Assembly (NCBI RefSeq): GCF_004363955.1 | Contig: NZ_SNZR01000013.1 | Location: 930,001 to 994,000 of the forward strand | Reading direction: 5' to 3' | Length of the DNA stretch: 64,000 nucleotides | Source: Enterovirga rhinocerotis | GTDB lineage: Bacteria; Pseudomonadota; Alphaproteobacteria; Rhizobiales; Beijerinckiaceae | Shown here: positions 33,440 to 42,617 of the stretch, in pieces | Layout: every line of letters starts with the position of its first letter | How positions within the stretch are numbered: position 1 is the first letter of the stretch | Program-made: the position numbers and the translations under genes | Notes under the pieces: model-generated | The model's database searches: none | Told to the model about the DNA's origin: nothing | Seen by the model: only the letters and a program-made list of their open reading frames with translations

Positions 33440-36001
33440 CTAGAGGGGTTCCGCGCGTGACGGAAGCCCCGAAACGTCGATGGCGGGCCCCTGCGCCGCC
33501 TTTGGCTGGCCTACGATGCGCCCACCTTCGAAGCGGAGGACGGCGTCGTAGAGGTCGGTCGTGGCGGCGGCGACGGGATCACTCAGCGCGATCACGAGAC
33601 CGCGGCCCGCCATGGTCTCGGCGAGGCGCCGCACGGTCGCGACGGCCTCTGCATGAGGAAGATGGTCCAAGGCGTGCTCGACCACAAGATTGTCCGGCAT
33701 CCTGACGATGCACCGCACGAGCTCCACGGCCGAGAGTTCGGCCATCGACATGGCCGGATCGATGGGATCGAGACGGGCCGCGAGGCCGATCCGGATGACC
33801 TCCGGCTCGAGATCGAACCGGTCGAGGATGCGGCGGACATGGGTCATCACGGTCCGTTCGGCCGCCGCGCGATCGTCGGCGATGCGACCGAACAGGAGAT
33901 TGTCGCGAAGGCTGGCCGCCGCGCAGATCCGGTCTGGATCGAAGATCTCGACCGCGGGCTCGAGGCTTTTCGGAAGCTTCGCGGCGAAGGCCGTCCGCAC
34001 GCGCACGAGAGGAGCTTCGAGCTCCTGCGTCAGCAGACCCAGGCGATGCCGCCTTTCGCTGTAGCGTAGCGCGATGCCGATGAGCCGTTCGGTATCCCGT
34101 CCGGACGCCGCCCCCCGCTGCCCCGCCTCGCGCCGGTCGAGAATCCGTTCGACCTCGTCCCGGTCGGTGAACGAGACGAGCGAGAAATTGGCGACGATCG
34201 AGGGCCCTTCCGGGATGTCGGAAAACATCTCGAGCGTCGTGCGGGCGATCGCTTCGCCCATGTCGGCGAGCGGCCGCGTGAGGCCCTCCGCATCCAGGAG
34301 GCTGCGCATGAAGGGATGCGAGGGGAGGCGGTCCTCGCGGAAGGTGTCGCCGATCGCGGCGCCGAACAGGATGTTCTCGCCGATCGTGGCGTGCGGATTG
34401 TAGCGCGCGGGATCGAACGGCTCGACGAGGGCGGATTGGCCCGCTTCGTCCAGCGAGGCGCGCAGCGCCCGCCTCGCCTCGACCAGCCGTTCCGCGAGAC
34501 GCGGCTCGCGCCTGGGGTCGAGCTTGGCCCCGAGCCCGCGCCGCTCAACCATGCTGTCGAGGCCCGCCACGCGCAATGCATCGGGCAGGCGCGCCTCGGC
34601 CTCGACGTCGCCGCTCGAGCCGTAGAGCAGGTTCGACAGGAGAGAGCCGGCGAAGAGATAGGTCTCGCCCCCCGCAAAGGCGAGGTGGCGTGCGTGCCAG
34701 GCGCCGTCGGCATCGCGCAGATCGCGGCCGGCGAGGGTCAGGCGGCCGCGCGTGGGCGCGACCTGGCCGCCGAGCACAGCCGCGAAGCTGCGCGCGCCGC
34801 CGTCGCGCGGACCTTCGAGGGCGATGTGCGCGGGCAGGAAAAAGCCGCCGCTCGTCCCGGCCAAACGCCCGTCCGGTGACGGCGGAGTGGCGAGATCGGC
34901 GATTTCGACCGGCCCCAACGCCGGTAGAGGCGTTTCATCCCGGCTGCGGCGACGCGACTGGAAGCCCCCGAGGAGGCGTGCGAGTTCGGCGAAGACGGGA
35001 CGCAGTTCGTCGAGCTGCCGCCGACCCGTGCGGTGGATCACGAGGGCGCCGACCGCCATGGCCGCCGCGACCGTCGCCGAGGCCGATCCGCCCGCGGACA
35101 GGCCATGCGCCCGCGCGGCCCACAGCGTCGCGGCGAGGACGGCGGCGGGGCCTGCGAGCATCAGCACGATGGTTCCGGCCGCCAGCGCCGCATGCCGCCG
35201 TTCGAGGCGGTCGGTCAGGCGGGCGGATGGGCGGAGGTCCTCCGCGATCCGGTCCTTCTCGGAGGATTGGGTGCCGTGGCGGCTGACGGCGGACAGGTTG
35301 CGGGCGAGATCGATCAGATCCTGCTGCAGCGTTGTCGCGACGCTTCGGCCCGAGAGTGTGACCTGCCGGCGCAGCGCGTCGAGCCGGTTCGCTGCGAAGG
35401 CCGAGGCGCACAGGCTCACGAGCAGCAGGGCCGTGCTTTCGAGGTCCCGCAGGATGATCCAGGCGAGCGCGGCGACCACGACGGCGCCAGCGAAGACCGG
35501 AACGGCCGGCAGAGCGCCGAGAAGCCGCCGATCGCCGCCGATCGCGGCACCCGCGAGAAGGGCGGCGTGGCGCGCGTCCTCGCTGGCCGCGACCGGAGCC
35601 GAGGCGATGCCGTCGCTGATCCGTTCGACCAGAAGGTCGTGCGTGAGTCGCCCGATCCGCCCCGCCATGGCCGCCGCGACCCACCAGAGCACGGCCGCGA
35701 CCAGGACGGCGAGGGCGAGGCCTCCACCCAAGGCAAGCGGCAGATCGCGTCGCGCCACCGGGATGCCGGGCAGAATGACCACCGGCTCCTGGCTGATCCG
35801 GTCGGGCAGCTTCACCGTCCAGCGCAGCACGCTCACCGTATCGCGGCCGGATTGCGCGGCGGCGCTCGCATCCATCGCGACGCTCACGAGATCGAGCACC
35901 GCCAGGACGAGCGGCAGGCCCGCCAGCAGAGCGAGGACGACAAGAAGGGAGGTCAGGCCTGGCGCGGCGCGCCAGACCAGCCTGAGAGGATCGCGCTCCA
36001 T
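33440..36001 (-). CDS. Degenerate ABC-transporter-like protein (853 aa)
   Basis: The N-terminal 330 residues carry about six hydrophobic segments in an ABC-exporter-like pattern. The remainder is built from eroded nucleotide-binding-domain-like segments. The Walker A position reads LEGPRDGGARSF (395-406) without GKS. Three ENILFG-like motifs occur, at 457-461 (NLLYG), 542-547 (ENILFG) and 701-705 (NLLFG). The expected signature and Walker B are replaced by MSMAELSAVELVRC (751-764) and NLVVEHALDH (771-780). ATP hydrolysis seems unlikely. The gene is first in an operon with an MBL hydrolase and a WecA-like transferase. It could be a scaffold or a regulated channel; the function is unknown. Confidence 0.75.
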   Translation of the reverse strand: MERDPLRLVWRAAPGLTSLLVVLALLAGLPLVLAVLDLVSVAMDASAAAQSGRDTVSVLRWTVKLPDRISQEPVVILPGIPVARRDLPLALGGGLALAVLVAAVLWWVAAAMAGRIGRLTHDLLVERISDGIASAPVAASEDARHAALLAGAAIGGDRRLLGALPAVPVFAGAVVVAALAWIILRDLESTALLLVSLCASAFAANRLDALRRQVTLSGRSVATTLQQDLIDLARNLSAVSRHGTQSSEKDRIAEDLRPSARLTDRLERRHAALAAGTIVLMLAGPAAVLAATLWAARAHGLSAGGSASATVAAAMAVGALVIHRTGRRQLDELRPVFAELARLLGGFQSRRRSRDETPLPALGPVEIADLATPPSPDGRLAGTSGGFFLPAHIALEGPRDGGARSFAAVLGGQVAPTRGRLTLAGRDLRDADGAWHARHLAFAGGETYLFAGSLLSNLLYGSSGDVEAEARLPDALRVAGLDSMVERRGLGAKLDPRREPRLAERLVEARRALRASLDEAGQSALVEPFDPARYNPHATIGENILFGAAIGDTFREDRLPSHPFMRSLLDAEGLTRPLADMGEAIARTTLEMFSDIPEGPSIVANFSLVSFTDRDEVERILDRREAGQRGAASGRDTERLIGIALRYSERRHRLGLLTQELEAPLVRVRTAFAAKLPKSLEPAVEIFDPDRICAAASLRDNLLFGRIADDRAAAERTVMTHVRRILDRFDLEPEVIRIGLAARLDPIDPAMSMAELSAVELVRCIVRMPDNLVVEHALDHLPHAEAVATVRRLAETMAGRGLVIALSDPVAAATTDLYDAVLRFEGGRIVGQPKAAQGPAIDVSGLPSRAEPL

Positions 36002-36202
36002 AAGGATCTCGGCTGGGCGGGAGCGGCGACGTTACCCGCCCTTGCGTCTCTTGCGCAACGCGGCGCCCGGGGGCTCGGCGCATTCGCGCCTCGGCAGAAG
36101 CGGCTTTCCGTCCGGGCATCGGTCGGCATTTCCTCGGGGACCCGGCTTCCCCGTCCCCGAAAATGATCTAAGGCCTGACGGAACGATCGGAAGGAGCGCG
36201 TC

Positions 36203-37816
36203 ATGGAGGATTTCGGGACCTACGACTACGTCATCGTGGGGGCGGGCTCGGCCGGTTGCGTGCTCGCGAACCGCCTCTCCGCCGATCCCAAGACGAAGGT
36301 CCTGATCCTCGAGGCGGGCGGGCGCGACAACTGGATCTGGTTCCACATCCCCGTCGGCTACCTCTTCGCCATCGGCAATCCACGCGCCGACTGGATGTAC
36401 ACGACGACGAAGATCCCCGGCCTCGGCGACCGCGCCATCCCCTATCCGCGCGGCAAGGTGATCGGCGGCTGCTCCTCGATCAACGCCATGGTCTACATGC
36501 GCGGGCAGGCGGCCGATTACGACGGCTGGCGCCAGCTCGGGCTGAACGGCTGGGGCTGGGACGACGTCCTGCCCTTCTTCAAGCGGCACGAGGACCATAT
36601 CGCGCCGCCGAACGGGTTCCACGCCTCGGGCGGCGAGTGGCGGGTCGAGCATCCGCGCGTCCGCTGGGCGCTGCTCGACGCGATCCGCGACGCGGCCGAG
36701 GCAGCCGGCATCCCGAAGATCCCCGACTTCAACACGGGCGACAACGAGGGCTCGTCCTACTTCCAGGTGAACCAGCGCCGCGGCCGTCGCGTGAGCGCGG
36801 CGGGCGCCTTCCTGAAACCTGCCTTGAAGCGCCCGAACCTGCGGCTCGAGACCGGGATCATGGTCGACAGGGTCGAGATCGTCGACGGGCGCGCGGTCGC
36901 GGTCGAGTTCGTCCAGGGTGGCCGGCGCTGCCGCGCCGCGGCGTCGGGGGAGATCGTCATCTCGGCCGGCGCGGTGAGCTCGCCCGTGATCCTCGAACGC
37001 TCGGGGATCGGCGATGCGGAGCGGCTCGCGCAGCACGGGGTCGCGAGCGTCCATCACTTGCCGGGCGTCGGCGAGAACCTCCAGGACCACCTGCAGATCC
37101 GGCCCGTCTTCAAGGTGAGCGGCGTGCGCTCCCTCAACACCGACTACTACAACCTCATGCGCCGGGCCTGGATGGGGATCGAGTACGGCCTCTTCCGCAA
37201 GGGCGCCCTGACCATGGCGCCGAGCCAGGTCGGCGCCTTCACGCGCTCGTCGCCCGACTACGCGACCGCGAACATCCAGTACCATTTCCAGCCGCTGTCG
37301 CTCGACAAGTGGGGCGACGGGCTGCACCGTTTCGGCGCCTTCACCGCGAGCGTCGCGAATCTGCGCCCGTCGAGCCGCGGCGGCGTCCATCTCGCCTCCG
37401 CCGATCCGGCCGTGCAGCCGGACATCAACCCGAACTATCTCGACACCGACGAGGACAAGCGCGTCGCGATCGACTCGCTCAACATCACGCGCCGGATCGT
37501 CGCCCAGAAGCCGCTCGCACCCTACCGGCCGGAGGAGTACCTGCCCGGACCCGCCATCGCGACCGACGAGGACATGCTGCGCATGGCGGGGCAGATCTCG
37601 AGCCCGATCTTCCATCCCGTCGGCACGGCCGCGATGGGCCGGACGAGCGATCCGCGCGCGGTGCTCGACGAGCGGCTGCGCGTCCACGGCATCCGGGGCC
37701 TTCGGGTCATCGACGCCTCCGCCATGCCGCGCATCATCTCCGGCAACACCAATTCCCCGACGATCATGATCGCCGAGAAGGGGGCCGCGATGATCCTGGA
37801 GGATGCGCGGGGCTGA
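36203..37816 (+). CDS. GMC-family FAD oxidoreductase (choline/alcohol dehydrogenase-like)
   Basis: This flavoprotein of 537 aa has the dinucleotide motif [15 protein letters not shown] at the N-terminus, the GMC signature region ([20 protein letters not shown]) and the catalytic His in [13 protein letters not shown], with the partner Asn in [15 protein letters not shown]. It oxidises an alcohol or aldehyde; relatives include choline, PEG and long-chain alcohol dehydrogenases. Substrate is unknown. A GGAAGGAG ribosome site precedes ATG 36203. It is convergent with the HAD dehalogenase gene, 18 bp apart. Confidence 0.9.
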   Translation: MEDFGTYDYVIVGAGSAGCVLANRLSADPKTKVLILEAGGRDNWIWFHIPVGYLFAIGNPRADWMYTTTKIPGLGDRAIPYPRGKVIGGCSSINAMVYMRGQAADYDGWRQLGLNGWGWDDVLPFFKRHEDHIAPPNGFHASGGEWRVEHPRVRWALLDAIRDAAEAAGIPKIPDFNTGDNEGSSYFQVNQRRGRRVSAAGAFLKPALKRPNLRLETGIMVDRVEIVDGRAVAVEFVQGGRRCRAAASGEIVISAGAVSSPVILERSGIGDAERLAQHGVASVHHLPGVGENLQDHLQIRPVFKVSGVRSLNTDYYNLMRRAWMGIEYGLFRKGALTMAPSQVGAFTRSSPDYATANIQYHFQPLSLDKWGDGLHRFGAFTASVANLRPSSRGGVHLASADPAVQPDINPNYLDTDEDKRVAIDSLNITRRIVAQKPLAPYRPEEYLPGPAIATDEDMLRMAGQISSPIFHPVGTAAMGRTSDPRAVLDERLRVHGIRGLRVIDASAMPRIISGNTNSPTIMIAEKGAAMILEDARG

Positions 37817-37834
37817 GCGGCAGGCGAGGCCGCC

Positions 37835-38569
37835 TCAGCCCGCGACTTCCCGCCGGTGCGTCTCGGCCATCTCGGCCATGCTGGTGAAGCGGAAATCGGT
37901 GCGCGGCAGATCGCCGGGGTTCATCGTCGCGCCGAACCCCTCGTCGGCATGGCGGCGCCAGATCCAGCATGAGGTGAGGCCCACCGCATTGGCCGGCTTG
38001 TGGTCGTGGAACAGGCTCTCGGCCGTGTGCAGGATGTCCGTCTTCGCGACGGGCGTGCCGCCCAGGCCGTGGGCGAGCCTCCCGAGCATGGCCTCGAAAT
38101 TCCTGAGGCTCGGCTTGTAGGCGCCCACATCCTCGGCCGTCACGATCGCATCGAAATCGACCCCGAGGCGCCTGTTGCTGAGAGAAAAGCTCTCGTTGTC
38201 GACGTTGGACAGGATGACGAGCTTGTAGTGCTGCTTGAGATAGCGGAGCGCCTCGACGCTGTCCGGAAAGGCCGGCCAGTCGCCGACCGAGCGTCCATAG
38301 GCGACGCATTCCTCGTGGGTGACGGGGACGCCCCATTGCTCGGCGAGGCGCTTGAAGACGATGGCGAGGAGGTCGCGATAGGGCCGCGCCGGCGTCTGGA
38401 GCTGTTGGTCGCTCTCGTGGAAGGCATGGGCTTCGAGGATCTGGTTGCGCGTCAGCGCCGGCTCGACCCGATCCGTCAGCGGCCTCAGCGCCGCCACCAT
38501 GCCGCTCTCCCAATCGATGAGCGTGCCGTAGCAGTCGAAGGTGAGGACCTTGAAATCGCTGATGCGCAT
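37835..38569 (-). CDS. HAD-superfamily haloacid dehalogenase, type II
   Basis: This 244-residue haloacid-dehalogenase-fold enzyme has the nucleophile Asp in [14 protein letters not shown], Ser/Thr motif II ([11 protein letters not shown]) and Lys of motif III near [11 protein letters not shown]. The long helical cap fits type II haloacid dehalogenases, which hydrolyse 2-haloacids, but many relatives are simple phosphatases. No partner transporter is visible. Confidence 0.85.
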   Translation of the reverse strand: MRISDFKVLTFDCYGTLIDWESGMVAALRPLTDRVEPALTRNQILEAHAFHESDQQLQTPARPYRDLLAIVFKRLAEQWGVPVTHEECVAYGRSVGDWPAFPDSVEALRYLKQHYKLVILSNVDNESFSLSNRRLGVDFDAIVTAEDVGAYKPSLRNFEAMLGRLAHGLGGTPVAKTDILHTAESLFHDHKPANAVGLTSCWIWRRHADEGFGATMNPGDLPRTDFRFTSMAEMAETHRREVAG

Positions 38570-38581
38570 GGTGTCGTCTCG

Positions 38582-39322
38582 CTATCCGGCCGGGCTTCCG
38601 CCCGCCAAGCCTCGCTTCAGGTGCCAGAGTTCCGCGACCGGGACCACCCGCCGCGAGGGCGATCCCTCTCGGCCTTCGCGGCTCCAGAGAAACGGGTAGA
38701 ACGACAGCGCCTCGTCGAAACCGGGATAGGAGGCCGACGGCTCCGGCAACAGGCGATCGTCGTCGTAGATGTCGTCGAGGTCGCCGGCGAGGCACCATTG
38801 AACGAAGGCGGTATGGCCGAGCCCGAGCGTATCCCAGTCGAGTCCGTCGGGCGGCAGGTAGTGGACCTCGCCCAATCTCGCCGGGCCGAACGCTCCGCCG
38901 TTGACGGCGAAGAAGCCGCCGACGACATCGTCGGCGATCAGCAGGAAGCCACCGGAATCTCCGCTGCGGAATGCCCCGGCTTCCTCGTTCCAATCGACGA
39001 GCGAGCGGGCTTCGTCCGGACGTCCCGATCCAAGGAGGCGGAGCAGGCCGCCGCCGACCACAAGGCCGCCCGTCTCGTGGACGAGGCTTCCGAGCATCGA
39101 CCGGGTGCTCACCTGGAGCCGGACGAGATGGGCGTCGCGGGCCGCGGGATCGGGCGGCAGGATAAGGTTCGCGTTGGCTCCCTCGGCGCGGCACCAGTCG
39201 AGCAGGAGCGGCAGCGCCGGATCCTCGCGATCGACGAGATCGTCGAGGGATCTCAACGGCTCGTCACGACCAGATGGTGCCGACGAGGTGCCGCAGCGGC
39301 CGCCGAGGCACCAAGGCCCCAC
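38582..39322 (-). CDS. DUF2625-type protein, unknown function
   Basis: This 246-residue protein shows the DUF2625 family pattern: RSLDDLVDREDPALPLLLDW near the start, LVRLQVSTRSMLGSLVHETG, LLRLLGSGRPDEARSLVDWN, and the C-terminal block SFYPFLW. The function of the family is unknown to me. It has no signal peptide. The start is a GTG at 39322, one base after the OsmC stop, indicating translational coupling with OsmC. Confidence 0.8.
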   Translation of the reverse strand: MGPWCLGGRCGTSSAPSGRDEPLRSLDDLVDREDPALPLLLDWCRAEGANANLILPPDPAARDAHLVRLQVSTRSMLGSLVHETGGLVVGGGLLRLLGSGRPDEARSLVDWNEEAGAFRSGDSGGFLLIADDVVGGFFAVNGGAFGPARLGEVHYLPPDGLDWDTLGLGHTAFVQWCLAGDLDDIYDDDRLLPEPSASYPGFDEALSFYPFLWSREGREGSPSRRVVPVAELWHLKRGLAGGSPAG

Positions 39323-39323
39323 C

Positions 39324-39833
39324 TCATGCGCGCGCCATCGTGACGTCGAGCTGGGGCTTGGTGTTGATCGTCTGGAAGACCACGCAGTAGCGCTCGGTCA
39401 GCTTCAGGAGTTGGTCGATCTGCTCCTGCGGCGCATCCGTCTCGACCTCGAAGGCGAGGCGGATCGTCCGGAAGCCGACCGGCGCGCCCTTGTCGACCCC
39501 GAGCGTGCCGCGGAAATCGAGATCGCCTTCCGCCTTGACGATGCCCTTGCGGAGCTCGATGCCGAGCGCCGTCGCAACCGCCTTGAGCGTGACGCCGGCG
39601 CAGGCGACGAGCGCTTCGAGCAGCATGTCGCCCGAGCAGAGTTCGGCGCCCGATCCGCCCGTCGCGGGATGGAGGCCCGCGATCGCGAGCGCCTTGCCGG
39701 TCTCGACCTTGCAGGCGATCGAGGCGTCGTCGATCTCGCCCGATGCCTTGAGGGTGATCACGGCCGCGTCCGGCTCCTGCCGGTAACGGTCCTTGATCGG
39801 TGCCTGCATGGCTCTCAGCGCCGCCGCGTCCAT
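39324..39833 (-). CDS. OsmC-family protein (169 aa)
   Basis: This OsmC/Ohr-fold protein has the two expected cysteines in LVACAGVTL and ERYCVVFQT, the pattern used for hydroperoxide reduction. The N-terminus (APIKDRYRQEPDAAVITLK) is typical of the redox-sensor-like YhfA branch. It is coupled to the DUF2625 gene and lies downstream of the anti-sigma gene by 67 bp, so it may belong to the sigma-factor regulon; that is inference. Confidence 0.85.
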   Translation of the reverse strand: MDAAALRAMQAPIKDRYRQEPDAAVITLKASGEIDDASIACKVETGKALAIAGLHPATGGSGAELCSGDMLLEALVACAGVTLKAVATALGIELRKGIVKAEGDLDFRGTLGVDKGAPVGFRTIRLAFEVETDAPQEQIDQLLKLTERYCVVFQTINTKPQLDVTMARA

Positions 39834-39900
39834 TCCGTCCTCCTCGATGCCGAGCGCTTATCGGGCGCTTGCGCCGGAAGGTCCAGACGCGACCGCAGAC

Positions 39901-40608
39901 CTATTGCGACGGTGCCGCCATGGCGACCACGTCCTTCGCCTCGCGCAGCTTCGCGATCAGCCGGTCGCGCTCTTCGCCGGAGACCCGCTTGGCGGCGATG
40001 CGCACCCGGTAGAGACCGCCCGCGCGGGGGCCGTCCGCGATGCTGGCGCCCATCTCGCCGAGGACCGCCTGGATGCGGCTCATCGTGGCCTGCGGGGTGA
40101 AGGAGACGAGGGCGTAGGTGCCGTCTTCGATCCGCGCCTCGCTCGGACCCGAGGCCGTGCCGTACGTCCCGGGTCCCGACGTGATCATCGTACCGATGAT
40201 GCCCGCCTGGAGCGCGATGACGAGCGCCGCGGCGGTGCCGGCGAGGGCGAGGGAGCGCGGCGTGAAGCCGCCGAGCAGACCTGCCAGCCGGTCGAGGAAC
40301 CCGCTGTCGCGGACCCGGCCCGATACCGCGCGGCCGAGACCGGCGAGCCCGGGCGGGCGAGCCTCCTCCATCGCCGCGATGCGGTCGAAGACGCGGTCGC
40401 GGGCGCGCGGGCTCGGGGCGGGCATCGCGTCGGCGAAGGCGACCGCCTCGCCCATCTCCTCGCGCGTCAGGGCGAGCTTCTCGGCGAGAGCCGGATCGCG
40501 CGACAGGGCCGCCTCGACGCGCGCGGCTTCGTCCGGCGTCGCCGTGCCGGCGGCGTACCAGGGCAGCAGAAGCTCGATGTCGTCGCCCGCAGGCGTCTCG
40601 GTGGTCAT
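39901..40608 (-). CDS. Anti-sigma factor, single-pass membrane protein
   Basis: This 235-residue protein sits directly downstream of an ECF sigma gene. The N-terminus (ELLLPWYAAGTATPDEAARV) is the anti-sigma pattern of the RskA/ChrR-like type without the zinc HxxxCxxC motif. One transmembrane helix (LALAGTAAALVIALQAGIIG) splits a cytosolic sigma-binding part from a periplasmic domain of about 110 residues. The periplasmic part (YALVSFTPQATMSRIQAVL) resembles anti-sigma C-terminal sensor domains. The gap to the sigma stop is 70 bp. Confidence 0.87.
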   Translation of the reverse strand: MTTETPAGDDIELLLPWYAAGTATPDEAARVEAALSRDPALAEKLALTREEMGEAVAFADAMPAPSPRARDRVFDRIAAMEEARPPGLAGLGRAVSGRVRDSGFLDRLAGLLGGFTPRSLALAGTAAALVIALQAGIIGTMITSGPGTYGTASGPSEARIEDGTYALVSFTPQATMSRIQAVLGEMGASIADGPRAGGLYRVRIAAKRVSGEERDRLIAKLREAKDVVAMAAPSQ

Positions 40609-40678
40609 GTCGGTTCCCGTCTCGGAGGGGCTACCGGTCTGTCGTTCGGCGGTGCGCTTCGGTTCATGCCGTTTCGGT

Positions 40679-41239
40679 TCATGGCCAGCCCCGATCGAGG
40701 CCGGCCGCCTTCAGCAATTCGGAGAGGCGCTTGCGAGCATAGAACATCCGCGTCTTCACGGTCGCTTCGGGGATGCCGAGCACGGCCGCAGCCTCCTCGA
40801 CGCTCTGCTCGTGATAATAGACGAGCTGGATCACTTCGGCATGGTCGCGCGAGAGCTTCGCGATGCAGCGCTGCATCGCGTCGGCCTTCGAGGATTTCTG
40901 GGCCGTCACCTCTGGGGTGTCGGCATCGTCCTCGATCCCGGCCGCCTTGTCGTCGTCGAGCGCGTCCTCGCGTCGGCGCCGGAGCGCGGACAGCGCCTTG
41001 AACCGCGCGATGGAGAGCAGCCAGGTCGTGACGGCGGCGCGCTCCTCGAAGCGGGAGGCCTGCTGCCACACGTCGACGAAGACGTCGCTCACGAGATCCT
41101 CGGCCGCCGCCTCGTTGCGCAGGATCCGCAGCAGGAAGCGATACACGCGGACGTGATGGCGACCGTACAGAACCTGCATCGCGGTCTGGTCCCGCGCCGC
41201 GATGCGCCGGATCAGCGCAGCATCGGAAGCTGGGTCCAT
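40679..41239 (-). CDS. ECF-type RNA polymerase sigma factor
   Basis: This sigma-70-family extracytoplasmic-function factor has 186 aa from the ATG at 41239 and a sigma region 2 (DLVSDVFVDVWQQASRFEER, AVTTWLLSIARFKALSALRR) plus region 4 HTH (EEAAAVLGIPEATVKTRMFYARKRL). Longer starts exist (ATG 41275 and 41368), but the ECF-like promoter at 41375-41401 would start the transcript near 41368, favouring an inner ATG. It is paired with its anti-sigma factor. Region 4 and the AEVIQLVYYHEQSVEEAA block are typical of the ECF41/ECF-like groups; no group assignment is claimed. Confidence 0.9.
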   Translation of the reverse strand: MDPASDAALIRRIAARDQTAMQVLYGRHHVRVYRFLLRILRNEAAAEDLVSDVFVDVWQQASRFEERAAVTTWLLSIARFKALSALRRRREDALDDDKAAGIEDDADTPEVTAQKSSKADAMQRCIAKLSRDHAEVIQLVYYHEQSVEEAAAVLGIPEATVKTRMFYARKRLSELLKAAGLDRGWP

Positions 41240-41374
41240 CCCCGCCGGTCTCCACGCTCGAACGTCCCGAGGCATAGGCGGGAGCTTCGGCGAAAAGGCA
41301 AGCGCGGAGGGCTCGTCGCCGGCCTCCTCCGTGGGCGGCGCGGCGGGTGTCGGCCGGTCTCGGGACACGCCGAA

Positions 41375-41401
41375 AACGTGCCTGTCTTCAGGGACGGTTC
41401 A
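41375..41401 (-). promoter_or_regulatory. Candidate ECF-dependent promoter of the sigma operon
   Basis: On the minus strand TGAAC (41401-41397) and CGTT (41378-41375) are 18 bases apart, near the usual ECF pattern GAAC...CGTT (16-17 bases). It lies just upstream of the sigma gene and would make it self-activating. The spacing is one or two bases long, so this is weak evidence. Confidence 0.35.
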
Positions 41402-41452
41402 GCCGCCGCACGCCATGGAGGCCGGCATTCCTTGTTTGGGAGTTGGAGACCG

Positions 41453-42511
41453 ATGCGGATCGCGCAGATTTCCCCGCTTGCAGAGGCTGTGCCGCCCAAG
41501 CTGTATGGCGGGACCGAGCGGGTCGTATCCTGGCTCACCGAGGAACTCGTCCGGCAGGGCCACGACGTCACCCTTTTCGCGAGCGGCGATTCCGAGACCG
41601 GGGCGACGCTGGTTCCCGGCTGCGAGAAGGGGCTGCGCCTTCTCGGCGTGCGCGACCATACCGCCCACAACCTCGTCATGCTCGACCGGGTGAGGAAGAT
41701 CGCCGACCAGTTCGACATCATCCATTGCCACATCGACGTGCTGCAATATCCGATGTTCCAGGATCTGAGCCACAAGCTCGTGACCACGCTGCACGGTCGC
41801 CTCGACCTGCCGGACTATTATCCGGTCTTCGAGGAATACCCCCAGATGCCGCTGGTCTCGATCTCCGACAGCCAGCGCGAGCCGATGGTGCCGGGCGTGA
41901 ATTGGGTGGATACCGTCTATCACGGCCTGCCGTCGGACGTGGCGCCCTACAATGCCAAGGGCGGCGACTATCTCGCCTTCCTCGGCCGCATCTCGCCCGA
42001 GAAGCGTCCCGACCGCGCGATCGAGATCGCGAAGCGCGCCGGCGTCCGGCTGAAGATCGCCGCCAAGGTCGATAAGGCGGACCAGGAATATTACGACGAG
42101 GTGATCGAGCCGCTGCTCGACCATCCGCTGATCGAGTTCATCGGCGAGATCGACGAGCGCCAGAAGGTCGGCTTCCTCGGCAACGCCATGGCTCTGCTGT
42201 TCCCCATCGATTGGCGCGAGCCCTTCGGCCTCGTCATGATCGAGGCGATGTCGGCTGGAACGCCCGTTGTCGCCTGGAAGAACGGCTCGGTGCCCGAGGT
42301 GATCGCCGACGGCGTCGGGGGCGTGATCGTCGAATCGATGGATGCGGCGGTCGCAGGCGTCGAGAGGGTGCGCGGCTTCGACCGGCGCAAGGTGCGGGAC
42401 TATTTCGAATCGCGCTTCACGGCCGAGCGGATGGCCAGCAACTACCTCGCGGCTTATAAGAAGGTCATCGATTCGGGCGCGCGACCGCCTCAGCTCGTAG
42501 CTGCCGAGTAG
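41453..42511 (+). CDS. Glycosyltransferase, family 4
   Basis: This GT-B-fold retaining glycosyltransferase of 352 aa has an N-terminal acceptor domain (YGGTERVVSWLTEEL, start RIAQISPLAEAVP) and a donor domain with LGRISPEKRPDRAIEIAKRA and the nucleotide-binding E-x7-E stretch (DWREPFGLVMIEAMSAG). It resembles small soluble GT4 enzymes used in stress glycans. ATG 41453 is preceded by GGAG. It is divergent from the ECF sigma gene and followed by the debranching-type glycosidase, 106 bp away. Confidence 0.9.
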   Translation: MRIAQISPLAEAVPPKLYGGTERVVSWLTEELVRQGHDVTLFASGDSETGATLVPGCEKGLRLLGVRDHTAHNLVMLDRVRKIADQFDIIHCHIDVLQYPMFQDLSHKLVTTLHGRLDLPDYYPVFEEYPQMPLVSISDSQREPMVPGVNWVDTVYHGLPSDVAPYNAKGGDYLAFLGRISPEKRPDRAIEIAKRAGVRLKIAAKVDKADQEYYDEVIEPLLDHPLIEFIGEIDERQKVGFLGNAMALLFPIDWREPFGLVMIEAMSAGTPVVAWKNGSVPEVIADGVGGVIVESMDAAVAGVERVRGFDRRKVRDYFESRFTAERMASNYLAAYKKVIDSGARPPQLVAAE

Positions 42512-42617
42512 CGTTGCGGCTCCGGGGCGCCGGCGGATCATCCGGCGCTGCCCGGCCCTCGCGGGCGGCATCTGGGACGGCGTTCGGCCGGGCAACCGGG
42601 GAGCCTGCGAACCGCCG

